64,000 nt of DNA from Enterovibrio baiacu (GCF_004120195.1 NZ_SCHN01000005.1:434001-498000); one strand, 5' to 3'. Positions 7,574-15,613 are shown, numbered from the stretch's first letter. Translations and numbers: made by a program. Notes: generated by a model from the letters alone, not told the origin.

Positions 7574-8745
7574 GCCGAGCACCCTCCCTGTGTTTTGAAC
7601 GTCAACACAGGACGCAATCTCGCCACCAAGGTGATCAAACCCGCATTGATCAAATCATCAATAATGCTGTCGCAACGCTTATAAGCTTGAGGAGCCTCGT
7701 CATACAACAAGCCTTTATCACCGCAGATAACTTTGCTGCCCAACGACGTTTTATACAGGTCGTCTTTCTTGTATTTATGGCTCAATCTTGCCTGACACTC
7801 ACCACGCTTCCATTTTCGCCCCGCGCCATGTGCAAGGGAGAACAGCGCCAATCCCTGTTGCTTGCCCATCATTTCCGTGGGCTTCACAAGGTAGGAGTAG
7901 TCCCCTCTCGAACCGGGGATCACGACATAGCCTTTGTCACTCGGCGTCGCGCCTTTTCGATGAAGCCAACCCGCTTTCTGCTCATCACCTAGCAGTGTGC
8001 TTTTCTCAATAAAGTTGTGGTTTACATCCAGCACACATTCTCCACTCACATTGATTGCATCAAAAAAGCGTCGTGCGATAAGCTCACGGTTCAGCTCTGC
8101 CCATCGAACAGCTTCATCGTGTGCCTGCATATACGTCGAATGCTCTGGCGAATTTACCGCTAACCCTTGGTGATTGTGTTCGGCTATATGGCCAACGAGA
8201 ATGGATTGCCCAAGCCCACGCGACCCAGAATGTGCAAGCAACAAAAGTTTCCTTCTATCAATGTTGAGCTGCTCCATCTCAGAAGCGTCATACACTTCAT
8301 CAACAGCTTGAAACTCTGCAAAGTGATTTCCTCCACCAATAGTGCCAAGCGCAGCATCAAACAAGGAATCCGAGATCTGTTTTTCCGTCTTTCTTCTATG
8401 CACTAAGGGCTGCCAGCTTTCATCCAGTTCAGATTCAACGTGTTGAAGTTTCTTCGCTAGCTTATCGACGTTCACTTTTGCCACATTCAGGGAGGATTGC
8501 CACAGCGCCATGCCACATCCAATGTCATTACCCACCAATGCGGGATAAACCTTGGTATCTGAAAAAAATGCAGCGCCAATCGGGTATCCACGACCTGGGT
8601 GTAAATCAGGCATTCCTGCAACAGCAATCATGCCAGCAAGCTCAGAAGTTTTAATCAGTTGTTGTATAGCCAGCCCTTCAATCCACGTACATTCAGACGC
8701 AAAAAGGCTGACTTTTTCAGTCAGTATTTGGACGGATTTGTCCAT
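7570..8745 (-). CDS. rtcB: RNA-splicing ligase RtcB (RtcB2 type, PrfH-linked)
   Basis: The 391-residue GTP- and Mn-dependent ligase joins 2',3'-cyclic phosphate (3'-phosphate) ends to 5'-OH RNA ends. Visible motifs: 'MPDLHPG', the metal-binding 'GNDIGCGM' (Asp74, Cys77), 'GGGNHF' (His141), 'AHSGSRGLG' (His172), 'NHNFIE' (His243) and the GMP-accepting histidine in 'LAHGAGR' (His306). It is shorter than canonical E. coli RtcB (408 residues), as expected for the PrfH-associated branch. There is no RtcR activator next door, unlike the rtcBA operons. It overlaps prfH by 4 bases as ATGA. A 15-codon mini-frame with a good ribosome site lies about 90 bases upstream and may be a leader peptide. Confidence 0.94.
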   Translation of the reverse strand: MDKSVQILTEKVSLFASECTWIEGLAIQQLIKTSELAGMIAVAGMPDLHPGRGYPIGAAFFSDTKVYPALVGNDIGCGMALWQSSLNVAKVNVDKLAKKLQHVESELDESWQPLVHRRKTEKQISDSLFDAALGTIGGGNHFAEFQAVDEVYDASEMEQLNIDRRKLLLLAHSGSRGLGQSILVGHIAEHNHQGLAVNSPEHSTYMQAHDEAVRWAELNRELIARRFFDAINVSGECVLDVNHNFIEKSTLLGDEQKAGWLHRKGATPSDKGYVVIPGSRGDYSYLVKPTEMMGKQQGLALFSLAHGAGRKWKRGECQARLSHKYKKDDLYKTSLGSKVICGDKGLLYDEAPQAYKRCDSIIDDLINAGLITLVARLRPVLTFKTQGGCSA

Positions 8746-8836
8746 GCTACCTATTCCTTTTATCAGGATAATAAAAATATGTTTTTAGGCAGGCATGTAG
8801 ACGGATAGAACAGAAGACGGCGAAGCGAGGGAACTG

Positions 8837-8884
8837 TTACTGGCTATCAATACCTGCAAAGGGAGTGAATAGTGTCATCGTCAT
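8837..8884 (-). CDS. Possible leader peptide upstream of rtcB-prfH (MTMTLFTPFAGIDSQ)
   Basis: A 15-codon frame, ATG at 8884 and TAA at 8837, has AAAGGAG eight bases upstream, a better ribosome site than that of rtcB itself. It lies 91 bases before the rtcB start on the same strand with no clear terminator between. Leader frames often sense translation. For an operon that repairs damaged decoding centres this would be attractive, but that is inference. It could be a chance frame. Confidence 0.35.
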   Translation of the reverse strand: MTMTLFTPFAGIDSQ

Positions 8885-9231
8885 GTTTATGTCTCCTTTT
8901 GCTCGTAGATAAGAAAAATGGTGGAAGCACCAAGTGCGAGCGCATGTTAAGCACTCGCCGAACAAATATCAACCACCAATAACAAAATTGTAACCAGAAA
9001 AAGACAGTAAGCTTTTAGGGTTAAAGAAGATTCGTCGAGAAACATTAATGCAATTGTTTATTTTTTCCCAAAGTTGAAACGCGTTGCTTTATTGCAAATA
9101 CTTTATCACTGCTTCATATGTGAGAAGTGGACATTATTCTTTTTTTCAATGGCTTAGCGACCGATATTTGTGTATATGATAAATTTTTGCTCGCGCAGTA
9201 ATGTGCGAATTATTAGCTTCAAATTAGATAC
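8885..9231. other. AT-rich intergenic region between rtcB and the palindromic element
   Basis: No open frame of note. It should hold the rtcB-prfH promoter. An imperfect GCGAGCGC / GCACTCGC pairing near 8937-8960 is the only hairpin-like signal. No upstream activator site recognised. Confidence 0.35.
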
Positions 9232-9400
9232 TTATACCCAAGCGATCTGAAGATGCCGGATTCAGCGAGCTTTACTGACGTTATGTTCAAGGCGTCCCTT
9301 TGTCGATGTAGTGCGCTCGTGACAACACCGAGCATGGCGTCAGTAAACTCGCCCGAAGGGAGGCCATCAGAGCATCTTCAAGTTGTTTGTGTATATATAA
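9232..9400. mobile_element. MITE-like palindromic repeat element
   Basis: About 170 bp without a coding frame, bounded by imperfect terminal inverted repeats. The left end is TATACCCAAGCGATCTGAAG followed by ATGC; the right end is GCATCTTCAAGTTG followed by TTTGTGTATA. A second nested inverted repeat lies inside: GCGAGCTTTACTGACG (9265-9280) and CGTCAGTAAACTCGC (9338-9352), differing by one base. The whole can fold as a long hairpin. Elements with 'CAACTTGAAGATGC'-type ends are, from memory, dispersed in Vibrionaceae genomes. It ends about 25 bases before the yibI-like gene and may therefore influence its transcription. Confidence 0.6.
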
Positions 9401-9424
9401 CAACAGTAGAGACAAGGAGTCCTC

Positions 9425-9835
9425 ATGTTTCTTGATTATTTCGCGCTAGGGTTACTCTTCTTCGTCGCGATCGTCTTTTTCTACGGCGTGATCGCCATTC
9501 ACGACATCCCTTGTGAAATCGCAAAAAAACGCAACCATCCCCATTCAGACGCGATTCATTATGCTGGCTGGGTAAGCCTTTTTACCCTGCATGTTTTATG
9601 GCCATTTTTGTGGATATGGGCAACCATGTGGCAAGACGGAAGGGGCTGGGGATTTTCCAGTTTAGAACACAATCAAACCAAATTACTTGAACAGGTAAAT
9701 GCCCTTTCAGAGCGCATCGATGCACTGGAAAAACAACAAATGACACACGCTTCTAAAAGTATTGTTTCTAATGACCTTGTTGCTAGCACGCCTGCAAATA
9801 ATAAAGACGATGACAACCAAGGAGGAAACCAATAA
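9425..9835 (+). CDS. DUF3302 inner-membrane protein (YibI/YiaW-like)
   Basis: The 136-residue protein has an N-terminal membrane segment (LGLLFFVAIVFFYGVIAIHDIP), a second one around 'LFTLHVLWPFLWIWATMW', then a coiled-coil stretch ('HNQTKLLEQVNALSERIDALEKQQM') and a disordered Asn/Asp-rich tail. This is the DUF3302 layout, seen as YibI and YiaW in E. coli, each beside an HlyD-type protein. The stop overlaps the start of the next gene (TAATG), so the two are translationally coupled. GGAG precedes the start. Probably an accessory subunit of the HlyD-family neighbour; biochemical role unknown. Confidence 0.8.
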   Translation: MFLDYFALGLLFFVAIVFFYGVIAIHDIPCEIAKKRNHPHSDAIHYAGWVSLFTLHVLWPFLWIWATMWQDGRGWGFSSLEHNQTKLLEQVNALSERIDALEKQQMTHASKSIVSNDLVASTPANNKDDDNQGGNQ

Positions 9836-10965
9836 TGGATATCCTTCTGATCATGACGTACACGGCTTTATGTATTGTTATCTTTAAAGTCTTTCATATC
9901 CCGCTCACCAAATGGACAGTGCCAACGGCAGTGCTTGGGGGCATTGGCTTGGTCGGCACCTTGATTCTGCTGATGAACTACAACCACCCTTATACCCAGT
10001 TTGGTGGCAATGTGTTTGTCACCACGCCAATCATTCCGAATGTGCGTGGGCAAGTTGTCGATGTGCCCGTCAAACCCAATCAATTGCTGAAAGAGGGCGA
10101 TGTCTTGTTCCAATTAGACACAACCCTCTTTGATGCACGCCTGTTGAATGCCAAAGCGGCGCTTGAGTCCGCGAAACAAATGTCTCTTGAACTCGATGCG
10201 GTTTATGAAACCGCAAAAGCTAACACGGCCAAAGCTATCGCTGATCGAGACCGCGCGAAGAAGGAATTTTCACGTTATCAGGCTGGCGCAAAGAAAGGCG
10301 CATTCACCGCAGCAAGCGTGGATAATCGCAGACAGCTTTATCTCGCCACAGAAGCCACACTTCGCGCTGCTCAATCACAAGAAGAAAAAGCGCGCTTTGC
10401 CGCACAATCTGAAATTGACGGTCAAAACACCCTCGTGGCACAAGCCCAAGCACAACTCGATCGTGCTCAGTTTGATCTCGACAGCGCCACAGTACGTGCA
10501 CCGTCAGATGGCTATGTCACGCAAGTGACGCTGAGACCCGGCATGCTCGCCGTTCCAATGCCGTTAAGACCTGTGATGACCTTCATTCCGAAGGAATCAG
10601 AATTATTCGTCGGCGCATTTAGACAAAACAGTTTACTCCGCTTAGAGCCTGGCTTTGATGCGGAATTCATTTTCAAGGCGATTCCAGGAAAAGTTTTCCA
10701 AGGGGAAATTATGGAAGTGCTGCCCGCTATTGGTGAAAACCAAGTGCAGGCGCAAGGCACTTTGTATGGCAGCCAGTTGTTAGATAAACAAGGCCGCGCC
10801 TTGGTGACGCTCAAAATCAATGAAGACATGCGCCAATACGCCCTGCCCGATGGCACGAATGCGGAAATCGCCGTGTACTCAGACAGCATTGAGCACTTGG
10901 CTATCATGCGGAAAGTGCTGTTAAGAATGAAGAGTTGGCAGAACTACCTTTACTTGGATCACTAA
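9835..10965 (+). CDS. HlyD-family secretion/membrane fusion protein (YibH/YiaV-like)
   Basis: The 376-residue protein has an N-terminal double hydrophobic segment (MDILLIMTYTALCIVIFKVF and 'AVLGGIGLVGTLILLM'). It then has a biotinyl-lipoyl half ('NVRGQVVDVPVKPNQLLKEGDVLFQLD'), an Ala/Gln-rich coiled-coil hairpin at about residues 100-215, the second lipoyl half ('ATVRAPSDGYVTQVTLRPG') and a beta-barrel. It is a periplasmic adaptor of the HlyD type. No ABC, MFS or RND pump gene is adjacent; the partner is the DUF3302 protein, as for YibIH in E. coli. Substrate unknown. A strong terminator follows. Confidence 0.86.
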   Translation: MDILLIMTYTALCIVIFKVFHIPLTKWTVPTAVLGGIGLVGTLILLMNYNHPYTQFGGNVFVTTPIIPNVRGQVVDVPVKPNQLLKEGDVLFQLDTTLFDARLLNAKAALESAKQMSLELDAVYETAKANTAKAIADRDRAKKEFSRYQAGAKKGAFTAASVDNRRQLYLATEATLRAAQSQEEKARFAAQSEIDGQNTLVAQAQAQLDRAQFDLDSATVRAPSDGYVTQVTLRPGMLAVPMPLRPVMTFIPKESELFVGAFRQNSLLRLEPGFDAEFIFKAIPGKVFQGEIMEVLPAIGENQVQAQGTLYGSQLLDKQGRALVTLKINEDMRQYALPDGTNAEIAVYSDSIEHLAIMRKVLLRMKSWQNYLYLDH

Positions 10966-10980
10966 CACGCACTACAACAA

Positions 10981-11020
10981 AAAGAGGATCAGGAGAGACC
11001 CTGATCCTCTTTTTGTTTTT
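10981..11020 (+). terminator. Intrinsic terminator after the HlyD-family gene
   Basis: A 13-bp perfect stem, AAAGAGGATCAGG / CCTGATCCTCTTT, with a 6-base loop is followed by TTGTTTTTTTT. Confidence 0.9.
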
Positions 11021-11057
11021 TTTCATCTTGATTGTCGTTGGCACTCGAGACACAGCG

Positions 11058-11103
11058 CGATGATTTAGCGCTCAGTGCGATCATTTAACGCTCAGTGCGA
11101 AGC
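11058..11103. repeat. Two-copy tandem repeat across the stop codon of the next gene
   Basis: On the - strand CGCACTGAGCGTTAAATGAT is followed immediately by a second copy, CGCACTGAGCGCTAAATCAT, differing at two positions. The first copy supplies the last codons and stop of the 80-residue protein. A short slippage duplication is the likely origin. Confidence 0.6.
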
Positions 11104-11327
11104 ATTTGTTTGGTTTGATTCATGGTGCGCGAGCCTGCGCCACCATAAGTGTTGATGTCAAAGCGGTTTGGAGAATAACCGCGGCGCATGCGGTAGTGCA
11201 GATCCAGCTTTCGCAAATCAATGCCGTGCGTATCGAAAAGGCGTTCAATCACGGTGTTAATTTCCGCTTGGGATGTGTTTTGTTCTCGCAGGAAGTAGTA
11301 AAGGTTCTCTGCGCGTGCTTGGTTCAT
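11085..11327 (-). CDS. Small conserved-looking protein of unknown function
   Basis: The 80-residue basic protein starts MNQARAENLYYFLREQNTSQ and is mostly helical at the N-terminus, with an Arg/Tyr-rich middle ('LDLHYRMRRGYSPNRFDINTYGG'). No signal peptide. The ATG at 11327 is chosen because GGGAGG lies 8 bases upstream; the frame extends to a TTG six codons earlier. The composition looks coding, but I cannot name a family. No operon partner. Confidence 0.6.
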   Translation of the reverse strand: MNQARAENLYYFLREQNTSQAEINTVIERLFDTHGIDLRKLDLHYRMRRGYSPNRFDINTYGGAGSRTMNQTKQMLRTER

Positions 11328-11345
11328 CAGCGATACCTCCCTCAA

Positions 11346-11677
11346 ATTGATGGTGAAATTGTAGTCTTTTCCATCGGCGAGATAATCGCCAATTCTGACA
11401 AATCACCCTTACTCATTGGTAATAATCCGTCTCCCTTTTTCTTTTTCCCCAAATTTGTTGTTTGCCGTGCAGCTTTTATATTGCCTGAACCGAATTTCAT
11501 GGGTACTATCCCGCGACTTTTCGCCCGCAACGCCCAACGGGCAAGCGATGCGAAGGGGTTTTATGCCCAAACAACCTACGAAAATGACTGACATTTTCAA
11601 ACACTAAGTGAAAGAGAACACTCTCCTTTCGCTGTATGAATGCTCCCGACACACGGGACTTGGAGTGGATAACACCA
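11346..11677. other. Intergenic region upstream of the potD-like gene
   Basis: Contains overlapping short frames on both strands, none with convincing coding character, and a weak GCCC-AAC-GGGC hairpin near 11531. It should contain divergent promoters for the 80-residue protein and the polyamine-binding protein; neither is resolved. Confidence 0.35.
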
Positions 11678-12709
11678 ATGAAGAAATGGTCTGCGATTCT
11701 GGCCAGCGCTGCATGTGCAGTTGCTATGTTCACCACACCTGCGAAAGCAGAAAACGATCAACTGATTTTCGCGAACTGGGGACCTTACCTCTCCACCGAG
11801 TTGCTTGAGCAATTCACCCGCGAAACCGGCATCAAGGTGATTTACTCGACGTATGAGTCAAACGAAACCCTGTATGCAAAAATGAAGACGCACCCTGAAG
11901 GGTATGATCTTGTGGTGCCATCAACGTACTTCGTTGCCAAAATGCGTGATGAAGGTATGTTGCAGAAGCTTGACCTTTCTAAGTTGAACAACTTCAACGA
12001 GCTAGACAAAAACTACCTCGATAAGCCATTCGACCCAAACAATGACTACTCGATCCCTCACGTTATCGCGATGACAGGTCTGGCAGTTAACACCGACATG
12101 TACAACCCTGACGATTTCACCAGCTGGGCTGATTTGTGGAACCCAGAGTTGGAAGGTCAAATCATGCTGATGGACGACACACGTGAAGTCTTCCACATTG
12201 CATTGCGTAAACTTGGCTACTCAGGTAACTCGACCGATCCTAAGCAGATTGACGAAGCCTACGAAGAGTTGAAAAAACTGATGCCAAACGTACTGGTATT
12301 CAACTCTGACAACCCAGCAAACCCATACATGTCTGGCGAAGTGGGCCTTGGTATGTTGTGGAACGGTTCTGCGGCAGCCGCTCAACGCGAAGGCTTACCA
12401 ATTGAATTGGTATGGCCAAAAGAAGGCGGCATCTTCTGGGTAGACAGCCTGTCTATTCCTAAGAACGCGAAGAACGTAGAAGCAGCGCACAAGATGATCG
12501 ACTTCCTTCTGCGTCCAGAAGTGGCAGCGAAAATCAGTGCTGACACGGGTTACCTAACCGCCGTTGAGAAATCAAACTCTGCGTACAAAGACAACCCGAC
12601 CCTGTTCCCACCACAAGAAGATCTCGACCGTGGTGAGTGGCAAGATGCTGTTGGCGACCTGACTGAGAAGTACGAAAACTACTTCCTACGTTTGAAGACT
12701 GGCGAGTAA
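11678..12709 (+). CDS. potD: Periplasmic polyamine-binding protein (PotD/PotF family), solitary
   Basis: The 343-residue extracellular solute-binding protein has a signal peptide (MKKWSAILASAACAVAMF, cleavage near AKA-EN). The family pattern is plain: 'LIFANWGPYLSTELLEQFTRETGIKV', 'YDLVVPSTYFVAKM', 'AVNTD', 'LWNGSAAAA', 'WPKEGGIFWVDSLSIPKNAKN' and 'YLTAVEKSNS'. These are spermidine/putrescine-binding motifs. The ATG at 11678 is used because GGAGTGG lies upstream and a signal peptide follows. No potABC genes are adjacent, so it either feeds a transporter encoded elsewhere or acts as a sensor partner, as NspS does in Vibrio. Terminator downstream. Confidence 0.9.
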   Translation: MKKWSAILASAACAVAMFTTPAKAENDQLIFANWGPYLSTELLEQFTRETGIKVIYSTYESNETLYAKMKTHPEGYDLVVPSTYFVAKMRDEGMLQKLDLSKLNNFNELDKNYLDKPFDPNNDYSIPHVIAMTGLAVNTDMYNPDDFTSWADLWNPELEGQIMLMDDTREVFHIALRKLGYSGNSTDPKQIDEAYEELKKLMPNVLVFNSDNPANPYMSGEVGLGMLWNGSAAAAQREGLPIELVWPKEGGIFWVDSLSIPKNAKNVEAAHKMIDFLLRPEVAAKISADTGYLTAVEKSNSAYKDNPTLFPPQEDLDRGEWQDAVGDLTEKYENYFLRLKTGE

Positions 12710-12720
12710 GCTCGCGCTGT

Positions 12721-12752
12721 AAAAAAAACCGCTTAATTGAGCGGTTTTTTAT
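12721..12752. terminator. Bidirectional intrinsic terminator
   Basis: AAACCGCT / AGCGGTTT stem with a 6-base loop, A-run on the left and T-run on the right. It serves potD on the + strand and the APH-like gene on the - strand. Confidence 0.88.
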
Positions 12753-12784
12753 TGCCTGCGGCATTCTATTCTACTCACGCCCTG

Positions 12785-13555
12785 TTACTTCAGTGCAGCC
12801 TCAATCCGCTCTCGATGTGTGTTGAGATACGCGATGTCATCCAAATAACTGAGGTGATGTCCATCCGCGATGTTGTCTGCAAAAGCGGCATTGCCCTTCT
12901 CGGCTTCTACCATCATGAAATCAACCAGCACTTGCAGGCGTTCAATCATGGCATCAACCAAGCCCGCTTTTTCTGGTGCCGATAATCCGTAGGCTTCACA
13001 GAACAATGCAGCGCGCTTAGCCTGTGTATTTATGTCACCCAACTTGTCGTATTCGTTGGTTTTGAACGGTGCCCAGCAATACACCGCATACGCCACATCC
13101 CAAAGTCTTGGCGCAGGGTGTGCGGTATCAAAGTCAAAGACTCCCACGACATGCTCACCGTCTAACGCCACGTTATAAGGCGCATAATCACCGTGGCAGA
13201 TCACTTCAAAAAGTGGTCGAGGTGTCAGCATCCAAGGTAGGTGTTGTGCGGATTCAGACACGAGAAATAGTGCCGACACATCATGAAAATCACGCAGCAA
13301 CGCACCCGCTGACATTAAAGCGGTATCTGTGCCTATCGCACCGACCAAGGGATAATTCGAGGTATCACCCTCGACAAAGCGCAATATCTCTTGTCCGCCT
13401 TCAATGCCGATAACCTCTGGGCAGGAATGAAATCCATTGTTATGAAGGAAAGTGAGGAGTTGATGAACAGAAGGCGACCATGCATTTAATGGCCTAAACA
13501 CATGATCGCCTTGTTTGAAGATGGCGCTATCACGCCCGCCGTCTAATGTTTCCAT
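12785..13555 (-). CDS. Phosphotransferase of the aminoglycoside kinase (APH) fold
   Basis: The 256-residue cytoplasmic kinase-fold protein has the Brenner-type catalytic loop 'VICHGDYAPYNVALDG' (catalytic Asp in HGD), followed by the metal-binding 'VVGVFDFDTAHPAPRLWDVAYAVY' that replaces the DFG motif. The N-lobe is short ('SAIFKQGDHVFRPLNAWSPSVHQLLTFLHNNGF'). The family phosphorylates small hydroxylated compounds (antibiotics, homoserine, choline, macrolides). The substrate cannot be told, and a resistance role should not be assumed. No clear Shine-Dalgarno sequence lies before the ATG. It stands alone. Confidence 0.85.
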   Translation of the reverse strand: METLDGGRDSAIFKQGDHVFRPLNAWSPSVHQLLTFLHNNGFHSCPEVIGIEGGQEILRFVEGDTSNYPLVGAIGTDTALMSAGALLRDFHDVSALFLVSESAQHLPWMLTPRPLFEVICHGDYAPYNVALDGEHVVGVFDFDTAHPAPRLWDVAYAVYCWAPFKTNEYDKLGDINTQAKRAALFCEAYGLSAPEKAGLVDAMIERLQVLVDFMMVEAEKGNAAFADNIADGHHLSYLDDIAYLNTHRERIEAALK

Positions 13556-13569
13556 ATTTGCTAGACTAT

Positions 13570-13598
13570 CGCCAAGTAGCTAAAACTTGGCGTATTTT
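13570..13598 (+). repeat. Hairpin in the gap between APH-like and lipoprotein genes
   Basis: CGCCAAGT / ACTTGGCG, 8-bp perfect stem with 7-base loop, followed on the + strand by TATTTTC. Both flanking genes are on the - strand, where no T-tract follows, so a terminator role is doubtful. Confidence 0.4.
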
Positions 13599-13651
13599 CT
13601 AACATCCAGCAGTTGAATACTGCGAGTGAGCTTTTCTTTATGGGAATAGGA

Positions 13652-14371
13652 TCACTGGATGGTCTCACCATTGATCGTTGCGGACACCAACTCGTTGACC
13701 TCTGTGAAAGTATTATTGCCTGATGTCGAATTCGTTTCCTCTCGAATCATTAACCCGTTACCCACCCCAATATTTTGAGTAAACACCGCGTTTGTTGATA
13801 CGCCACCTTCGACAACATCAAAGGTTAACGTCATTAAACAGGTATTAAATTCACCCGCTGGAACGGTAATGGTTTCATTCTTTTCAAACGTAAAGGAAAT
13901 ATCGTACGTTGCCGTTTGCGTGCCATTGGTAAACACTGATACCGTCGGATACTCTCGCGTTTCTCCTGCACTCAAGTTGTAATCTAATTGGATACCATTG
14001 GGCTTGTAGATAATCTCTTCGCCATCAATAATCTGCCCAAGAGTGATAACCTGTTGTTGGCTCTCGTCAGACACAATGTAGACTTTATTCACCCCCGAAT
14101 CGTCATACAACAAGACTTCACGTGCGTTTGTATAACCTTCGTAAGTGACTTGGCCGCTGACCACGTCTCGCTCAGTGTAATTCGGTCCGCTTTGTCCATT
14201 GACTACCCGAGTATTAACCATCGTTACATCCGCACCAATCGCATTAAGATCTGTATTAAAACATGCTGTGGCACTTGTGCTGTTTCCAGTATTGTTGCTA
14301 CTGGTATCGCTTCCGCTGCCACCGCAACCATTCAACACCACTAACGCCACGCAAAAGAAAGACCTTTTCAT
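13652..14371 (-). CDS. Predicted lipoprotein of unknown function
   Basis: The 239-residue protein has a lipoprotein signal (MKRSFFCVALVVLNGC, lipid-anchored Cys16) followed by a Gly/Ser/Asn/Thr linker. It then has a beta-rich domain with repeated strand patterns such as 'YTERDVVSGQVTYEGYTNAREVLLYDDSG' and 'ETITVPAGEFNTCLMTLTFDV'. The 'TVPAGEFNTC' turn occurs in several surface or periplasmic beta-sandwich families of unknown function. GAGG precedes the ATG at 14371; an upstream in-frame ATG at 14413 is less likely. No recognised enzyme motif. Confidence 0.72.
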   Translation of the reverse strand: MKRSFFCVALVVLNGCGGSGSDTSSNNTGNSTSATACFNTDLNAIGADVTMVNTRVVNGQSGPNYTERDVVSGQVTYEGYTNAREVLLYDDSGVNKVYIVSDESQQQVITLGQIIDGEEIIYKPNGIQLDYNLSAGETREYPTVSVFTNGTQTATYDISFTFEKNETITVPAGEFNTCLMTLTFDVVEGGVSTNAVFTQNIGVGNGLMIREETNSTSGNNTFTEVNELVSATINGETIQ

Positions 14372-14476
14372 AAACACCTCGAAAGACTGCAAAACATCCC
14401 TTTTCTTCTGCAATTCTACCGAGGCTCACACCTTTGCATCTGAATTCATAATGAGACAGGCTGTAAAAAATATTGG

Positions 14477-14962
14477 CTAAATAGCGGTGTATTTCCGAAT
14501 AAAGTCATTGAGAATGTTGGCGCCAGTTTCTCCTCGTTGCTCTGCTTCCCAGCATTGATAAATTGCCGTTTCATGCTCGGCAATCAATAAAAATACGGCA
14601 TGATAGTCGGCGGGAGCATCGTCTAGCCATTCGCGGTATTTCTGCTCCCAAGGTGCAACCCAATGTATCAATGTTTTTACCAATTCACTCCAGGGTAATG
14701 CTACCCATGCATGGGCATCTTCCTCACCTTTTCGCCGCATCTCTTCATCGTTTCGATCAAAGTTCACGCCGCGCGCTTTGAGCGTTTCTTCAAGCAAATC
14801 GGCCGTGAGTGCCTCGACAAGAATGAGCGCTTCCCAGAGCGCTTCTCGTGCATTTTCTGTCGCAACATTGGCAGAGGAATCTGAATAGTTATCTGCAAAG
14901 TAGGTGAAGAAAGAAATGCCATATACTTCCCCCTGATACGCACTGTGAATACGTTTTTCCAT
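14477..14962 (-). CDS. Uncharacterised helical protein
   Basis: The 161-residue soluble, acidic protein is predicted helical, with many Trp and Glu ('WEALILVEALTADLLEETLKARGV', 'WSELVKTLIHWVAPWEQKYREWLDD'). No signal peptide and no membrane segment. GGAGGG lies upstream of the ATG. No family recognised. It is separated from the lipoprotein gene by about 100 bases with no terminator between, so they may be co-transcribed. Confidence 0.6.
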   Translation of the reverse strand: MEKRIHSAYQGEVYGISFFTYFADNYSDSSANVATENAREALWEALILVEALTADLLEETLKARGVNFDRNDEEMRRKGEEDAHAWVALPWSELVKTLIHWVAPWEQKYREWLDDAPADYHAVFLLIAEHETAIYQCWEAEQRGETGANILNDFIRKYTAI

Positions 14963-15214
14963 GGCAATCCCTCCACATAAAGACGCTAGAAGCCGACGCG
15001 ATATTCCTTACTATCGTTCAAAGTGATAACGACATGCTTTTTCAAGCGCCAAATTCACCATTTTCTAGCAGAAATTCATTGATATAAGACACTGGCTCTA
15101 TGAGTGCGAATATGGCCGAGTTCCCCAGCAGTATGGCGTTTCTTGGGTATACTCAAAGAAAACTAACCCCTTGATATCGAACCATCGGTAGGTGATTTTC
15201 GACAGGACGTAGAA

Positions 15215-15553
15215 ATGACGCAACACACAGAGTTAAATGGAAAAAGTAGCCACTCCCCCATCCTTCTTGGCTATGTCATCGTAAACAAAGAGTTGATTGA
15301 TAATGGAAAATCCATTGGGTATTTCTATCGTGAAGAGCCCGACAGCAATGAAGACAGCGGATGGCGATTTTTTACGGGTGAAGAAACCCAAGAGTTTGTA
15401 GATAATGCAGATAACTTCGTGCTGTATAGCGCGCCAAAACTGGCGGCGCTTCACCCTGAAATATTGCCCTTCTTGAGCTTGAAAGCCCCTGTCGAATTGG
15501 AATGGTTTGAAGATGCGTATGTGATTGTGGAAGAAGCGCTTTTGGATCAATAA
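15215..15553 (+). CDS. DUF2185-like small protein
   Basis: The 112-residue cytoplasmic protein has the central pattern 'LLGYVIVNKELIDNGKSIGYFYREEPDSNEDSGWRFFTGEET'. This resembles the DUF2185/Imm33-like fold ('GYFYRE.P....DSGWRFF.G'). Members are found as stand-alone proteins or as presumed immunity proteins. No toxin gene is adjacent, so an immunity role is not supported here. AGGACG precedes the start. Confidence 0.65.
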   Translation: MTQHTELNGKSSHSPILLGYVIVNKELIDNGKSIGYFYREEPDSNEDSGWRFFTGEETQEFVDNADNFVLYSAPKLAALHPEILPFLSLKAPVELEWFEDAYVIVEEALLDQ

Positions 15554-15572
15554 AACTACCCAATCAGAAAAA

Positions 15573-15613
15573 CAAAAAGGCCTGACTCCGATGGAATATC
15601 GAAATCAGGCCTT
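15573..15613 (-). terminator. Terminator of the pcp operon
   Basis: On the - strand AAGGCCTGA / TCAGGCCTT pair around a 19-base loop containing a CGAT/ATCG sub-stem, followed by TTTGTTTTTC. It lies about 90 bases beyond the pcp stop and may also stop + strand transcripts weakly. Confidence 0.78.

Noticed and set aside
7263..7598. Open frames on the + strand opposite prfH and rtcB
   Set aside because: Shadow frames of clearly functional genes on the other strand.
12785..13555. Calling the APH-fold protein an antibiotic-resistance gene
   Set aside because: The fold covers many metabolic kinases and no resistance-specific motif is visible.
15215..15553. DUF2185-like gene as the immunity gene of a toxin pair
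   Set aside because: No toxin-like gene is adjacent on either strand.
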